62,080 nt of DNA from contig JAJEIM010000010.1 of NCBI GenBank assembly GCA_022827785.1, positions 1 to 62,080 of the forward strand, written 5' to 3'. The position numbers and the translations under genes were made by a program. This stretch comes from Acidimicrobiia bacterium. Lineage in GTDB: Bacteria; Actinomycetota; Acidimicrobiia; Spongiisociales; Spongiisociaceae. This document shows, in pieces, positions 44,122 to 54,223 of the stretch. How positions within the stretch are numbered: the first letter of the stretch is position 1; every line of letters begins with the position of its first letter. The notes under the pieces were generated by a model, which made no database searches, had not been told where the DNA came from, and saw nothing but the letters and a program-made list of their open reading frames with translations.

Positions 44122-45126
44122 CTACTCGATGCCGGTCGAGATCGATCCGTCGGTGATCCCCGCTTGCACGGCATCCGCTGCCTCCCGCACGTCTGCGTCG
44201 AGGGCGAAGTTGGGGTTGTAGGCCATGGTCAGACCGCCGTTGCTGAAGTCGGCCGTGATGACCCTTCCGTTCTGCTCACCGGCCAGGAGATCCTCGACGA
44301 TCTGGCCGAGTTGGTAGTCCCAGTTGTAGATCTGGGAGGCCACCACGATTTCCTCCCCGAGGGGCGTCTGATCCGACTGCGAGCCGAACCACAGGACACC
44401 GTGCTCCCTCGCTACCCCGGTCGCGCCCACAGTCATCTGCGAGACACCGGTCAGAACATCGGCGCCCGCTTCGATGTGGGCCTGCGCCGCCTCCGCGGCC
44501 AGGGCGACGTCGCTGAACGAGTCGATGTAGTTGACGTTGACGGTGATCGACGAGTCAACCGAGGCCACACCGGCCACGAACCCGTCGATGTAGGCCTTGA
44601 TGTCGCCGACCTCGATGGGGCCGACCACACCGATGGTGCCAGACTCGGTCAGGTGGGCGGCCATGGCGCCGTTGATGTATCCACCCTGGTCCGACTTGAC
44701 GCTGTAGGAATACACGTTCGAGAGCCCGAAGGTATCCCGGCTGGTCCCCCAGGCGAAATAGGTGTCGGGGTAGTCCGGGGCGATCTCCGACAAAGACCCT
44801 CCGAACTGGGAGCCGTGGGCCAGAACGATGTCGAAGCCGTCCTCCGCGTACCCACGTATTGCGACGGCCGCATCCTCGATAACGAAGGTCCCGTCAGTGA
44901 TATCGACCTCGATGTTGTATTCCTGGCCGAGCCGGTTCAGCGAATCGACCATGCTCTGCGTGAAGGCCAGATCGTTCGAGGCGCTCGGTCCGACCATGGC
45001 GATCCTGATCGGGTCGTCTGCTGAACGGCCGGTCTCCTCCTCGGCACAGGCCGACACGGCCAGGGCCAGCACCACCAGCCCCACCGGCCAGGAGCGCCGG
45101 ATCAAAGATCTGATCAAGGTCGTCAT
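44122..45126 (-). CDS. second BMP-family substrate-binding lipoprotein
   Basis: 334 residues. Signal peptide ends in lipobox V-S-A-C (about 24-27). The mature BMP fold starts IRIAMVGPSASNDLAFTQSM, then YSYSVKSDQGGYINGAMAAH and GTIGVVGPIEVGDIKAYIDG, closely following known BMP proteins. AGGAGGT stands nine bases before the ATG. About 270 bases of non-coding DNA lie upstream, with a TGATC-acc-GATCA inverted repeat (45168-45180) that may be an operator. It feeds the importer encoded downstream. Ligand unknown. Confidence 0.9.
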   Translation of the reverse strand: MTTLIRSLIRRSWPVGLVVLALAVSACAEEETGRSADDPIRIAMVGPSASNDLAFTQSMVDSLNRLGQEYNIEVDITDGTFVIEDAAVAIRGYAEDGFDIVLAHGSQFGGSLSEIAPDYPDTYFAWGTSRDTFGLSNVYSYSVKSDQGGYINGAMAAHLTESGTIGVVGPIEVGDIKAYIDGFVAGVASVDSSITVNVNYIDSFSDVALAAEAAQAHIEAGADVLTGVSQMTVGATGVAREHGVLWFGSQSDQTPLGEEIVVASQIYNWDYQLGQIVEDLLAGEQNGRVITADFSNGGLTMAYNPNFALDADVREAADAVQAGITDGSISTGIE

Positions 45127-45396
45127 ACGGTTCTACCTCCTACGGTTGCCCGACTTCGGTACGGGGCTGATCACCGATCACCCGCAAGAACGAAGGATAG
45201 GCCCTCAGCGGATTCCGCGCGACGACGAGCCCAATCCGCCGACTGCCGGGCCCTTACATGACTGCCCACCGGGCCGGGATTGTGGTGGTACCGGATGCGC
45301 TCTGCCCGGATCTGCCACCACAGGCTGCAGGAACGCTGCGATCTGCCTCCGAGCGAGCCAGGACCACCGCATACTGTGCGGCGGTTGCGCCGGCAA

Positions 45397-46791
45397 TCAC
45401 CGCAGCGAGGGCGCGGCGTGTATCGACAGGAGGTTGGCGGCCCGGTCGAGGGACTCCTGCGAGAAGCCGATCCTGGTTCCGGCAAAGTCGGGGCCGCGGG
45501 TGGCGTCCAAGGCGAGGCGGGAGGTGGTGCCCTCCAGCGAGGACGACGGGTCGAGCGGGCTACCGGGCAGGCCTCCCACCACGAACAGGTCCTCGGCCGG
45601 CTGGAAGTGGGCCGCCAGCGCCCAGAGCACCTCGGAGTCGTCGGTGATGTCCACGTCATCGTCAACGGCTACCACGGTCTTGAGGTAGGGATCCCAACCC
45701 AGCAAAGCCAGCATCACCTGGCGGGCCTGGCCCACCCTCAGCGGACGGACCTGGACGTAGCAATGGAAGTGGCTGCCCGAGTTGGGGTAGTGGACGGCCA
45801 CGACCTCGGGGAAGCGAGCCTTGAGCTTTTGGGCCATCTCCGACTCCCTGGGGATCCGGGACAGGTTAAGGTGCTCGGCGGAGTTACCACCCACGATGTC
45901 GGCCAGGATCGGGGCGCGGCGGCTCGCCATCACCTCGACCCTGAACAGGTTGTTCGTGGACCGATCCGACGAGTAGCCCGTGAACTCACCGAACGGCCCC
46001 TCCTCGACATGGACGCCGGGCTCGATCACCCCTTCGAACAGGAAGTCGGTGGTGGCCGGCACCTTGATCCCGTACTTCGGGCTGCGCACCACCTCCAGGG
46101 GGGCGCCGAACAGGCCGCCCGCGACCTGGCGCTCGTCGACGGCCATCGGCACCCGTGCTGAGGCGGCCAGCATGAAGAGCGGATGGCCTCCCAGCACCAT
46201 GGCCACCCTGAGCGGCTCTCCCCGCGCCTCGGCGGCCTTCATCAGGCGCCACAGATCGCCGCGGGAGTGGAGGCTGGTTGCGAAGGCGGTCGGCGAATGG
46301 ACCATGGCGCGGTGGTAGCTCAGGTTTCCCACCCCGTCCTCGTCCTCGGCCACGATGATGCCGCTGGTGATGTAGGGGGCGCGGTCGGTCTCGAAGTGGG
46401 TGAGCATGGGGAAGTCCCGCAGGTCGATCCCGTCCGTGCCTACGACCCGGTCCAGGACCGGCCCTTCCCCCACGTCCACCGGGTCGAGGAGGTCACCGGC
46501 CCGGGCCTGGAACTCCCGGTGAAGGTGGCGCCGCCCGGTGCCCAGGATGCGGGCCACCCGCCGGCGGCAGGCGAACATGTTGGTGACCACCTCATGGGGA
46601 ATGCCCTGGATGTCCCGGAAGCGAAGCATCTCGTGCCGGCCACCGGCGGCCATCCGCCACACCATCGCCGCCACATCCTGGGAATCGGCCAGCGGCTCGG
46701 CGACATCGAGGAGATCCTCCGGATGGGCGCGGCCGTAGGCGACCAGGAAGTCGTGCAGGTCCTGGCTGCGGGTGAAGCCCGAAGCAGTCAC
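45397..46791 (-). CDS. UbiD-family (de)carboxylase
   Basis: About 464 residues from the GTG at 46791; the open frame runs further upstream only through another gene. The prenylated-FMN-binding region and the family motif EGPFGEFTGY (264-273, with the catalytic Glu set) are intact. UbiD enzymes carry out reversible non-oxidative decarboxylation of aromatic or unsaturated acids and need prenyl-FMN from UbiX; no UbiX is in the window. It is 62 bases downstream of an amidohydrolase-2 gene, a family that also contains decarboxylases, suggesting an aromatic or unsaturated acid pathway. Confidence 0.87.
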   Translation of the reverse strand: MTASGFTRSQDLHDFLVAYGRAHPEDLLDVAEPLADSQDVAAMVWRMAAGGRHEMLRFRDIQGIPHEVVTNMFACRRRVARILGTGRRHLHREFQARAGDLLDPVDVGEGPVLDRVVGTDGIDLRDFPMLTHFETDRAPYITSGIIVAEDEDGVGNLSYHRAMVHSPTAFATSLHSRGDLWRLMKAAEARGEPLRVAMVLGGHPLFMLAASARVPMAVDERQVAGGLFGAPLEVVRSPKYGIKVPATTDFLFEGVIEPGVHVEEGPFGEFTGYSSDRSTNNLFRVEVMASRRAPILADIVGGNSAEHLNLSRIPRESEMAQKLKARFPEVVAVHYPNSGSHFHCYVQVRPLRVGQARQVMLALLGWDPYLKTVVAVDDDVDITDDSEVLWALAAHFQPAEDLFVVGGLPGSPLDPSSSLEGTTSRLALDATRGPDFAGTRIGFSQESLDRAANLLSIHAAPSLR

Positions 46792-46853
46792 CGGGCCGAG
46801 CTCCGGGGCGGGGACTTCGGTGGCACGAGCGCTGCTGGTCGATCGAGCTATTG

Positions 46854-47774
46854 CTAGTCGATCGGGCGGCCGTGGCTGCCGGAGGCCAGTTGCGCCTTGG
46901 CGGCTTCCACCGACTCGGGCGGTGCGGTGGGCTGGACGCCGACCAGTCGGGCGATGTTGTTGCCCATGTAGTCCTCGAGCTGGTCCTCGCCGATACCCAG
47001 TCCCTGGGGAGGCTCGTGGCACAACACCTCGAGGTGGGTGAGCCACATACCGGGATCGTTGGGCGGGGAGTCGGTCCCGAACACGAGACGGTCGCGGGGC
47101 ATCTCCTTGGCGAACTCCACGATCCGGGATTGCAGAAGCCAGCCCGACTCACCGTAGACGTTGGGCGAGTCCATGATCATCCAGAAGGCCTCGAAGCAGT
47201 AGACACCTCCGGTCTGGACCCCGAAGTGGCCGATGATGAAGTTCACGTTGGGGAACTCGCGGATGATGGGATAGAACTGGGTGGGGATCGAGTAAGGGCC
47301 ATCACCGGTGTGGAGCAGCACCACCACCCCGAGTTCATCGCATTTGCGGAGCGCCGGGCGGAGCCAGTCAAGGGCCCGGTCGGGGCGGTAGGCGTGCATG
47401 TTGGCGTGCAGCTTCATCATCTTGAAGCCGTACTCCTTGACGTGGAACTCGAGTTCGGCTGCGCCGTTCTCCGGCCCGAACCGGGGGTTGTAGTTGAAGT
47501 TCCCGATGAAGCGGTCCGGGTACTTCTGGGTTAGTTCCGCGATGTAGGCCATGTAGTCACGGATACCCTCGCGACCTCCCCGGCCACCCTCATTCCATAC
47601 CGTGTTGCCCGGCGGAGGCTGGATGAAGCCCATGTCGATCCGGCGGGGCTTGCCGTTGATCCAGTAGGGACCGTCCATCATCTCGAGCATTCGCTCCCCG
47701 TTGAACGGCTCCCCCGTGTGGCGCCACGCCTGGTCGACCACGTTGGTGGGATGGAGATGGGTATCGATGATCAC
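46854..47774 (-). CDS. amidohydrolase-2 family protein
   Basis: About 306 residues. The GTG at 47774 follows GGGAGG; the N-terminal metal site is IDTHLH, followed by KLHANMHA, IIGHFG and the C-terminal FGTDSPPND. The family (ACMSD/gamma-resorcylate-decarboxylase-like and 2-pyrone hydrolases) breaks C-C or C-O bonds in aromatic catabolism. It is paired with the UbiD gene on the same strand. Confidence 0.87.
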   Translation of the reverse strand: MIIDTHLHPTNVVDQAWRHTGEPFNGERMLEMMDGPYWINGKPRRIDMGFIQPPPGNTVWNEGGRGGREGIRDYMAYIAELTQKYPDRFIGNFNYNPRFGPENGAAELEFHVKEYGFKMMKLHANMHAYRPDRALDWLRPALRKCDELGVVVLLHTGDGPYSIPTQFYPIIREFPNVNFIIGHFGVQTGGVYCFEAFWMIMDSPNVYGESGWLLQSRIVEFAKEMPRDRLVFGTDSPPNDPGMWLTHLEVLCHEPPQGLGIGEDQLEDYMGNNIARLVGVQPTAPPESVEAAKAQLASGSHGRPID

Positions 47775-47914
47775 GTTTCGGCTTCCTCCCGGCTCGCCCA
47801 AAGACAGTTCACAAGTCCGGATCAGACTAGCTCCGGCCTATTCAGGTGAGTCCGCACCCGTGTCGGCGGGAGTCCGGACCCCTCTCGGAACGGCTCGGCA
47901 CAGGGACACGTACT

Positions 47915-49165
47915 TCAGGTTGTGATCGCGGCGCGCAGCCGGGGGACGGCAAGTGCCAGGGCGAGGATGAGCAGCATCGGCAGGGCTGCGATCAGGCTCA
48001 GCCATCCGAATCCGACGGTGCCCATAAGCACGCCCGAGCCGACGCTTCCCACCATGACCATCGTCCACGCCGCCGAGTCGGCCCATCCTTCGACCACCTG
48101 GCGGACATCTCGAGGAGCGGAGGCGAAGAGCATCGAACTGCTGGCTATGAAGGAGAAAGTCCAACCCAAACCGAGCACGAACAAGCCCAGGGCCAGGGCG
48201 AAGAGGCCGTCGTAGGGTGCGGTACCCGAGAGAAGAAGCGAGACCACGGTCAGGCTCATACCCGTCCCCAGCATGGGAAGGCGGCCCAGACGGTCAACCA
48301 GCTTGCCCACCAGGGGGGCGAAGGCGAACATCCCCACCGCGTGGACCGAGAGCACCATGCCCACCGCGTCGAGGCCATAGCCGGCGTCCTCGATGCGGAG
48401 CGGGGTCGCGGTCATCACCAGGACCATGGCGCCCTGGGCCGAAAGCAGGGCCAGGACGGAGACCTGGACGGCCGGGAGGCGCAGGCCGGTGCGCGCACTT
48501 CCACCCCCATCAGGACGGAATCCGGAGGTCACCGCCACCTGGGAAGGATCTGGGCGCAACCCGATCCAGAAAGTGATCCCGGACAGGAGGAAGGCCACGG
48601 TGGCCAGCAGGAAAGCCCCGCCGTAGGGGGTCCCCAACCAGTCCTCCGCCAGGCGGCCGACCCAGTCCACCAGGTTGGCGCCCACCACGGACCCTATGGT
48701 CGCCGACCACACCAGAACGCCCATCGCCTTGCCTCGGTCGGATTCCTCGGCCAACTCGGCGGCAACGTAGCGGGCAAGATGGATGGCGCCGACGCCCGTA
48801 CCCATCAGAATCGCCCCACCGACCAGCAGCCAGTACCAACCGGCTGTCACACCTAGGAGCTCCAATGCCGCTCCGCAGGCGGAGATCGGCGGGCCCACGA
48901 CCATGATGAACCGGCGCCCGTGCCGGGTGCTCAGCCGTCCGAACACGTTGGTCCCCAGCGCTTGACCCAGGGCACCGGCCGCCAGCGGGAGTCCCGCCAT
49001 CATGGTGGACCCGCTCAGGGAACGTGCTGCCACGGTCGCCACAGTGAGGGTGGCCACGAAGGCGAGCCAGGCCAGGACCGCTCCCGAGCACAGCACGTAG
49101 ACCAGCCGGCGGCGTACGGCGGAGATCTCGGAGCGCCTTGTCCGGCGCGGCACCAACTTCGTCAT
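47915..49165 (-). CDS. MFS transporter
   Basis: 416 residues with twelve helices. Loop 2-3 motif GRLSTRHGRRFIMVVG and the second-half copy GKLVDRLGRLPMLGTGM are classical MFS motif A. A Gly/Ala-rich hydrophilic loop lies between helices 6 and 7. It is in the same strand run between the amidohydrolase and dehydrogenase genes, and may import or export the pathway substrate. Confidence 0.87.
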   Translation of the reverse strand: MTKLVPRRTRRSEISAVRRRLVYVLCSGAVLAWLAFVATLTVATVAARSLSGSTMMAGLPLAAGALGQALGTNVFGRLSTRHGRRFIMVVGPPISACGAALELLGVTAGWYWLLVGGAILMGTGVGAIHLARYVAAELAEESDRGKAMGVLVWSATIGSVVGANLVDWVGRLAEDWLGTPYGGAFLLATVAFLLSGITFWIGLRPDPSQVAVTSGFRPDGGGSARTGLRLPAVQVSVLALLSAQGAMVLVMTATPLRIEDAGYGLDAVGMVLSVHAVGMFAFAPLVGKLVDRLGRLPMLGTGMSLTVVSLLLSGTAPYDGLFALALGLFVLGLGWTFSFIASSSMLFASAPRDVRQVVEGWADSAAWTMVMVGSVGSGVLMGTVGFGWLSLIAALPMLLILALALAVPRLRAAITT

Positions 49166-49210
49166 GCTTACTCCCGAACCTATCCGGTCACGACCGCGGC
49201 CAAATGACCC

Positions 49211-50287
49211 TCAGCGGATGCGTTCGGCGATGGCTGCTCCGACCTCGTCGGTGCTATTCGTACCCCCCATGTCCCGGGTCCCTACATGCCCCTCGGCCAG
49301 CACGTCTGTAATCGCCGCGCCCACGGCATCGGCCGCGTGATGCTCGCCCAGGTGGTCCAGCATCATGCGAGTCGCCTCGATCGAAGCGATCGGGTTCACC
49401 CGCCGCTGCCCCGTGTACTTGGGCGCCGAGCCGTGGATCGGCTCGAACATCGAGGGGAACCTACGTTCCGGGGCGATGTTGCCACCGGCGGCGAAGCCCA
49501 TGCCCCCCTGGAGCATGGCGCCGAGGTCCGTGATGATGTCCCCGAACAGGTTCGAGGCCACCACCACATCGAACCACTCGGGGTTCTTCACCATCCACAT
49601 CGACAGGGCGTCCACCAGCGCCATGTCCGTCTCGACATCCGGGTAACCGGCCGCCACCTCGTCGAACACCGTATCCCAGAACACCATCGAGTAGTTGAGC
49701 GCATTGGACTTGGTGCAGTTGGTGACGCGCCCGACCGGAGCCTCGGAACCGAGCTTGGAGCGCTGCCGGGCCAGTTCGAAGGAGTAGCGCATGACCCGCT
49801 CGCACCCCTTGTGGGTGAACACCGCGGTCTGCAAGGCCACCGCGTCCGGGGTACCGGCCTTGAAGACCCCTCCCTGCGCTGCGTACTCACCCTCGGTGTT
49901 CTCCCGGACCACCACCATGTCCAGCGTCTCGGGCGTCGCGGTCCGGATCGGTGTGCCTACACCGGGGTACAGCCGGATGGGACGCAGGTTGACGTACTGG
50001 TCGAACCCGCGCCGTATCCCCAGGATCAGCTCGAGCGACAGGTGATCGGGCACCTTGGACACGTCACCCACCGACCCGAGGAAGATCGCGTCGAACCCGG
50101 CCAGGACTTCGAGGTAGTCGGCCGGCATCATCGTCCCGTCGGTCAGGTAACGGTCACACCCCCAGTCGAACCACTCCGTCTCGACGTCGAAGCGGTAGCA
50201 CCGCGCCGCAGCGCGAAGAGCCCGCTCGGCCTCCTCCGAGACCTCCGGACCCACCCCATCCGCCGGGATTACAGCTATCCGATACAT
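49211..50287 (-). CDS. tartrate/isopropylmalate-type dehydrogenase
   Basis: 358 residues of the beta-decarboxylating dehydrogenase family. IAVIPADGVGPEVSEEA at the N-terminus, REN-type VVVRENTEGEYAA, the Lys-containing KSNALNYSM, and NLFGDIITDLGAML with GSAPKYTGQ near the C-terminus. The absence of leucine-operon neighbours and the E-Y-A-A-Q-G variant point to a tartrate/D-malate dehydrogenase-like enzyme rather than LeuB. The ATG at 50287 is chosen because the conserved fold begins there. Confidence 0.83.
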   Translation of the reverse strand: MYRIAVIPADGVGPEVSEEAERALRAAARCYRFDVETEWFDWGCDRYLTDGTMMPADYLEVLAGFDAIFLGSVGDVSKVPDHLSLELILGIRRGFDQYVNLRPIRLYPGVGTPIRTATPETLDMVVVRENTEGEYAAQGGVFKAGTPDAVALQTAVFTHKGCERVMRYSFELARQRSKLGSEAPVGRVTNCTKSNALNYSMVFWDTVFDEVAAGYPDVETDMALVDALSMWMVKNPEWFDVVVASNLFGDIITDLGAMLQGGMGFAAGGNIAPERRFPSMFEPIHGSAPKYTGQRRVNPIASIEATRMMLDHLGEHHAADAVGAAITDVLAEGHVGTRDMGGTNSTDEVGAAIAERIR

Positions 50288-50467
50288 ACCCGACACCCTT
50301 GCTCGCCCATCACCCGCGGCACCGTAACACCACCGGACAGGACTGCTCAAACCGTCGAGGCGGCAACGCGAGATCTCCCGAGTCTCTTCGACGACATCCA
50401 GGGGCACGGGAGTGGTACCGCTGAAAGGTCCTCGCCGGAGCCTCCTGTTGATCAGCCAAGCGTGCGA

Positions 50468-51745
50468 TCATCCGGCTACTTGGCTAGGGGCCAGGTAGCG
50501 AAGGGCGGCGAGGGCGTAGATGCGAGCGGCCTGGTTGACGCCGTGGAAGCTCAGGCGTTCGTTGGGGGCATGGGCCCGTGGCACCAGACCGGGCCCGAAC
50601 GCCGCCACCGTGGGGATACCGGCGATGCCCTGGAAGCTGAGGGCGTCGGTGGCGCCGGGGAAGACAGCCGGCTCCACGCGCTTGCCGAGCACGCGTTGCG
50701 AGGCGTGCTGGAGGGCGATCACCGCCGGATGGTCGGCCGGTATCTCGGTGGCCTCGCTGCACCCCACCATCTCAAGCGTGGCGTCGAGACGGGGGTTCTC
50801 GGCCATGGCCTGATCCAGGAACCTCTCCAAGTCGGCCGTGATGCTCTGTTCGGTCATACCCGGTACCAGGCGGATATCCGAGGAGAACCGGGCCTTTCCC
50901 GGGTAGACCCCGTAGTAGACCCCTCCCTCGACCATCACCCCGATGTTCACGGTCGGGCGGGTGCCCCCGACGGGATAGGGCCGGTAGGTGAGGCGGTCGA
51001 GCAACTCGGCGTGCATCTTGGCGATCAGCCAGGCCATCTCCACGGTGGCGTTGACCGGATCGAAGCGGTCGGACACGCTGGAGTGCATCTGGGTTCCAAC
51101 CACCTCGATGTCGAATAGAGCAGACCCTCGGGAGACGACGCCGATGTTCTCCCATTCGCTGGTCACGCCGCACGGTTCTCCGATGATGGCGGCGTCAGCC
51201 TCCAGGTGACCCTGTTCGGCGAGCCACTTCGAACCTAGAGTCGAACCTCCCTCTTCATCCGCGGTCAGGACCAGATTCAACTCGCCGGCCCATCCGCCGA
51301 CTCGGGCCAGGGCCGCTCCGGCGTAGACCATGGAGGCGATGGCGGCCTTCATGTCACCCGATCCCAGTCCATGGAGCACACCGCCGAAGACGGCCGGGTC
51401 GTACGGATGGACCCGCCAGCGGGACAGATCGCCCGGCGGCTTGGTGTCGAGATGGCCGGACAGGATGAGGGTCTTGCCCGGGCCGCGGCCGGGAATGCGA
51501 ACCATCAGGTTGGGGCGGGAGGGCTCGGCGCTCAGCACCGTGATGTCATGAACCCCCAACCCCTCCAGCCTCTCCCGGACCAGCATGGCAACCGCGCGTT
51601 CGTCACCGGGTGGGGTCGGGCTGGGGGTGGCGATGAGGCGACGGGCGAAGGCCAGTTGATCCCCGACGGTGTCCTTGAGGAAGGAAAGCACCTCCTGCTC
51701 GGGGTGCCCGGGGGCGCCGCCGGACTCCGGCATCGGATCCGTCAC
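50468..51745 (-). CDS. M20-family metallo-amidohydrolase
   Basis: 425 residues. The GTG at 51745 overlaps the TGA of the M81 gene as GTGA; earlier in-frame codons lie inside that gene. Zinc-site residues H98 (SGHLDT), D131 (GSGDMK) and E165/E166 (ADEEGG) are visible, and the dimerisation lid lies in the middle. The ArgE/DapE/CPG2 group hydrolyses amide bonds of N-acylated amino acids or peptides. It probably works in sequence with the M81 enzyme. Confidence 0.87.
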   Translation of the reverse strand: MTDPMPESGGAPGHPEQEVLSFLKDTVGDQLAFARRLIATPSPTPPGDERAVAMLVRERLEGLGVHDITVLSAEPSRPNLMVRIPGRGPGKTLILSGHLDTKPPGDLSRWRVHPYDPAVFGGVLHGLGSGDMKAAIASMVYAGAALARVGGWAGELNLVLTADEEGGSTLGSKWLAEQGHLEADAAIIGEPCGVTSEWENIGVVSRGSALFDIEVVGTQMHSSVSDRFDPVNATVEMAWLIAKMHAELLDRLTYRPYPVGGTRPTVNIGVMVEGGVYYGVYPGKARFSSDIRLVPGMTEQSITADLERFLDQAMAENPRLDATLEMVGCSEATEIPADHPAVIALQHASQRVLGKRVEPAVFPGATDALSFQGIAGIPTVAAFGPGLVPRAHAPNERLSFHGVNQAARIYALAALRYLAPSQVAG

Positions 51746-53205
51746 ATCGCCACCCGGTCGTGCGGGTAGAGAGGCCTCGGCGCGTGCCTGAACTCCAGGC
51801 CTTCCAACCTCGGGGTGCTCGGACCGGGCAGGTCCAGGGTGACGGCCTCGGGGGCCGATCCGGGGAAGTTGGCCCGGTAGTCGCTGCACGACCGCACGAT
51901 CAGCACGTCCGCCCGGTCAGGCTCGAGTCCGGCATGCCGCCAGGTGGCAGGATCGGCGGTGATCGAGGGCGCCGAACTGACGAGCAGGTGATGGCTGCCG
52001 GTGGTGATTACCGCCCATTCGCCCATTGACACCTCTCGTCCGGTGAAGGACCGTCCCGTGAGCCGGTAGGCGCCCGAACCGGCCGCCGTGACCATACCTT
52101 CGACTTCTACCGGAATCACAGATTTCTCGAAGACACCCCCCACCGGAAGCCGGACCCCCTCTCCGACCTTGCTACCGCACCGGCGGGCCGCCTCGGGATC
52201 CAGAACCGAATGGAACACGGCCAGATCGGGGGCGTGACGGGCCGCCTCGGTCGCCATCACGGGATCGTCTCCCGGCGCTCCGGCGGTGGGGCAGTCGGCA
52301 GTGTGGGCCATGACGAAGGGTCGGCAATCCGATTCCCGGGCCGCCCGGAAGGCCGCCTCCGGACGCATCAAGCGGGGCGTGGTCATGCGGTCGCGCCTGT
52401 CCCACACCTCGCCGGCCAGCTCCTCCGCCAGTGATCCGGCGCCCGCCGGGTCGCCATCGGTAACCACCAGCACCCCCAAGCCGAGCTCGGGCACATCGAG
52501 CCAGGGCTGGACCGGGAACAACGACACGTCCAGGACAGTGCTTGCGGTCCGGGTGTCGGCCAGGCCTCGGACCTCGGACATGGGCCCGATATCGGTTCGC
52601 ATGGCCTCCGCCGGGACCAGCATGGGCCGCTTGGCCAGGGCCACGGCCGGCGTGATCTCGTCCCGGACCGTGTTGACGACCAGGCGGGCGATCCTCGCAC
52701 CGGTCGAGGCCATGTCAACATGCGGCTCGGTGTGGTACCCGACCATGATGTCAGCGAGCTCGACCATCCGCTCCGTCACGTTGGCATGGAGGTCCAGGCA
52801 GACCCCGAGCGGGACGGACCCGATCCGGCTGCGGGCCACTTCGATCAGTGATGCGTCGGCGTCGAAGGTCGTCCCCGCCACCATCGCACCGTGGAGCGAC
52901 AGCACCAATCCGTCGAGTGGCAGGGCTCGGACCAACTCGCGGTCGAGCAATCCGGCCAGGTACTCGAACGTGTCTTCAGTGACCCGGCCCGACGGAAGCG
53001 CCCAAGCGGCGAGCAGCGGGACCACCTCGGCGCCCAGCTCCTCGAGCCCGGCTACCGCCCCGGCGAACTCGGTATTCGTTCCGGCCAGGGAACGGGACGC
53101 CTCCTCCCCTACGAGGACGGTGTAGTCCTCCCGGACGGTCGGCTTGGGACTGAAGGTGTTGGTCTCCTGGACCAGGGATGCCACCCCGATGCGGGGGCCC
53201 TTCAC
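51742..53205 (-). CDS. M81-family (MlrC-like) metallopeptidase
   Basis: 487 residues, standard MlrC length. Metal-binding motifs LDLHANVTER (D138, H140) and YHTEPHVDM (H158, H162), plus VLSLHGAMV near 101-109 and the C-terminal half with TTGSHHLLVSSAPS. MlrC of sphingomonads hydrolyses the linearised products of microcystin. Many family members act on other amides, so the substrate is open. It overlaps the M20 gene by GTGA. Confidence 0.87.
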   Translation of the reverse strand: MKGPRIGVASLVQETNTFSPKPTVREDYTVLVGEEASRSLAGTNTEFAGAVAGLEELGAEVVPLLAAWALPSGRVTEDTFEYLAGLLDRELVRALPLDGLVLSLHGAMVAGTTFDADASLIEVARSRIGSVPLGVCLDLHANVTERMVELADIMVGYHTEPHVDMASTGARIARLVVNTVRDEITPAVALAKRPMLVPAEAMRTDIGPMSEVRGLADTRTASTVLDVSLFPVQPWLDVPELGLGVLVVTDGDPAGAGSLAEELAGEVWDRRDRMTTPRLMRPEAAFRAARESDCRPFVMAHTADCPTAGAPGDDPVMATEAARHAPDLAVFHSVLDPEAARRCGSKVGEGVRLPVGGVFEKSVIPVEVEGMVTAAGSGAYRLTGRSFTGREVSMGEWAVITTGSHHLLVSSAPSITADPATWRHAGLEPDRADVLIVRSCSDYRANFPGSAPEAVTLDLPGPSTPRLEGLEFRHAPRPLYPHDRVAM

Positions 53206-53209
53206 CCGT

Positions 53210-54223
53210 CTACCCCGGTGGTGAGAGCGACACCGGCTGGTTCGACGCGGCCGAGCGCTTGGCAGCGTCCACGATGGCGTGGGCGTTGCGAGCCATCTCG
53301 AGCGTCACCTCGGGGGGGCGACCGTCCAGCACCGCCCGGATGAAGTGGTCCAGCGAAGCGGCCAGGTCGCCGCGCACCCGGTCGAGGCTCACCGGCCAGT
53401 GGGTCAGGTCGGGATGCGTGAACCCCTCCCGGTCCGCTATCGCCAGACCGTGATTCGAACCGTCCACGAAAGCTCCTCCCCCGGTCCCTACCAGCTGGAG
53501 GGACGCGTCCAGCAACGCCGGGATGGTGGGCGGCAGCACCCAGCTGATCTCTAGGGACCCGATGACGCCGTTCTCGAACCGCACCAGCACCATGGCCGCG
53601 TCATCATGTCCGTAGGCGGCCGACCTGCGCGAGATGGTCTCCGCATAAACCCTCTTCACCGGGGAATCCGCCAGCCAGGCCATCACGTCCAGGTCATGGA
53701 TGCCGGTGGAGATCAGCAGATCGGTCCAGACGCCGTAGATGTCGGCGCCCAGCGATGAGCCGCGACGGCGAGCGAAGATCGTGTGGACGTCGCCCATGCG
53801 CCCGGAGGCGACCGCGGCCTTCGCCTCCGCGTAGCGGGGGTCGAAGCGCAGGATGAAGTTGACCATGGTCAGCACCCCGGTCTCCTCGAGATCCCGGATC
53901 AGGCGGTCGGCGCCGGCCAGCGAGGGCGCCAGGGGCTTCTCCAGTAACAGGTGTTTTCCGGCCCTCGCCAGCTCCATGGCGATCGGGTAGCGATGGTGCT
54001 CCGGCACAGCGACCGACACGGCGGTGAGATCGCATCTCTCCAGCAGGTCAGCGACCTCGGTGAACCAGGGCACGCCCAGCTGCTCCCCCACCGTCCGGGC
54101 CGCCTCCGGGTTGGCATCGACGACGCCCACCAGGTCGGCCAGCGGATGCTCGGCATAGATGCGTGCGTGGAGGGAGCCGATCATCCCCGTCCCGACCACC
54201 GCGGTCCGTAACCGGTTCATCAC
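53210..54223 (-). CDS. Gfo/Idh/MocA-family oxidoreductase
   Basis: 337 residues. N-terminal NAD(P)-binding VVGTGMIGSLHARIYAEH, the family EKPLAP lysine K96, and ISTGIHDLDVMAWLADSP with the catalytic-region H-D pair. It should oxidise or reduce a sugar, inositol or related polyol. Its stop is four bases before the M81 start and its start overlaps the MBL stop by ATGA. Confidence 0.88.
   Translation of the reverse strand: MMNRLRTAVVGTGMIGSLHARIYAEHPLADLVGVVDANPEAARTVGEQLGVPWFTEVADLLERCDLTAVSVAVPEHHRYPIAMELARAGKHLLLEKPLAPSLAGADRLIRDLEETGVLTMVNFILRFDPRYAEAKAAVASGRMGDVHTIFARRRGSSLGADIYGVWTDLLISTGIHDLDVMAWLADSPVKRVYAETISRRSAAYGHDDAAMVLVRFENGVIGSLEISWVLPPTIPALLDASLQLVGTGGGAFVDGSNHGLAIADREGFTHPDLTHWPVSLDRVRGDLAASLDHFIRAVLDGRPPEVTLEMARNAHAIVDAAKRSAASNQPVSLSPPG

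Noticed and set aside
47846-48856. A 336-codon plus-strand frame
   Set aside because: It is antisense to the MFS transporter and consists of Gly/Gln/His-rich low-complexity sequence.
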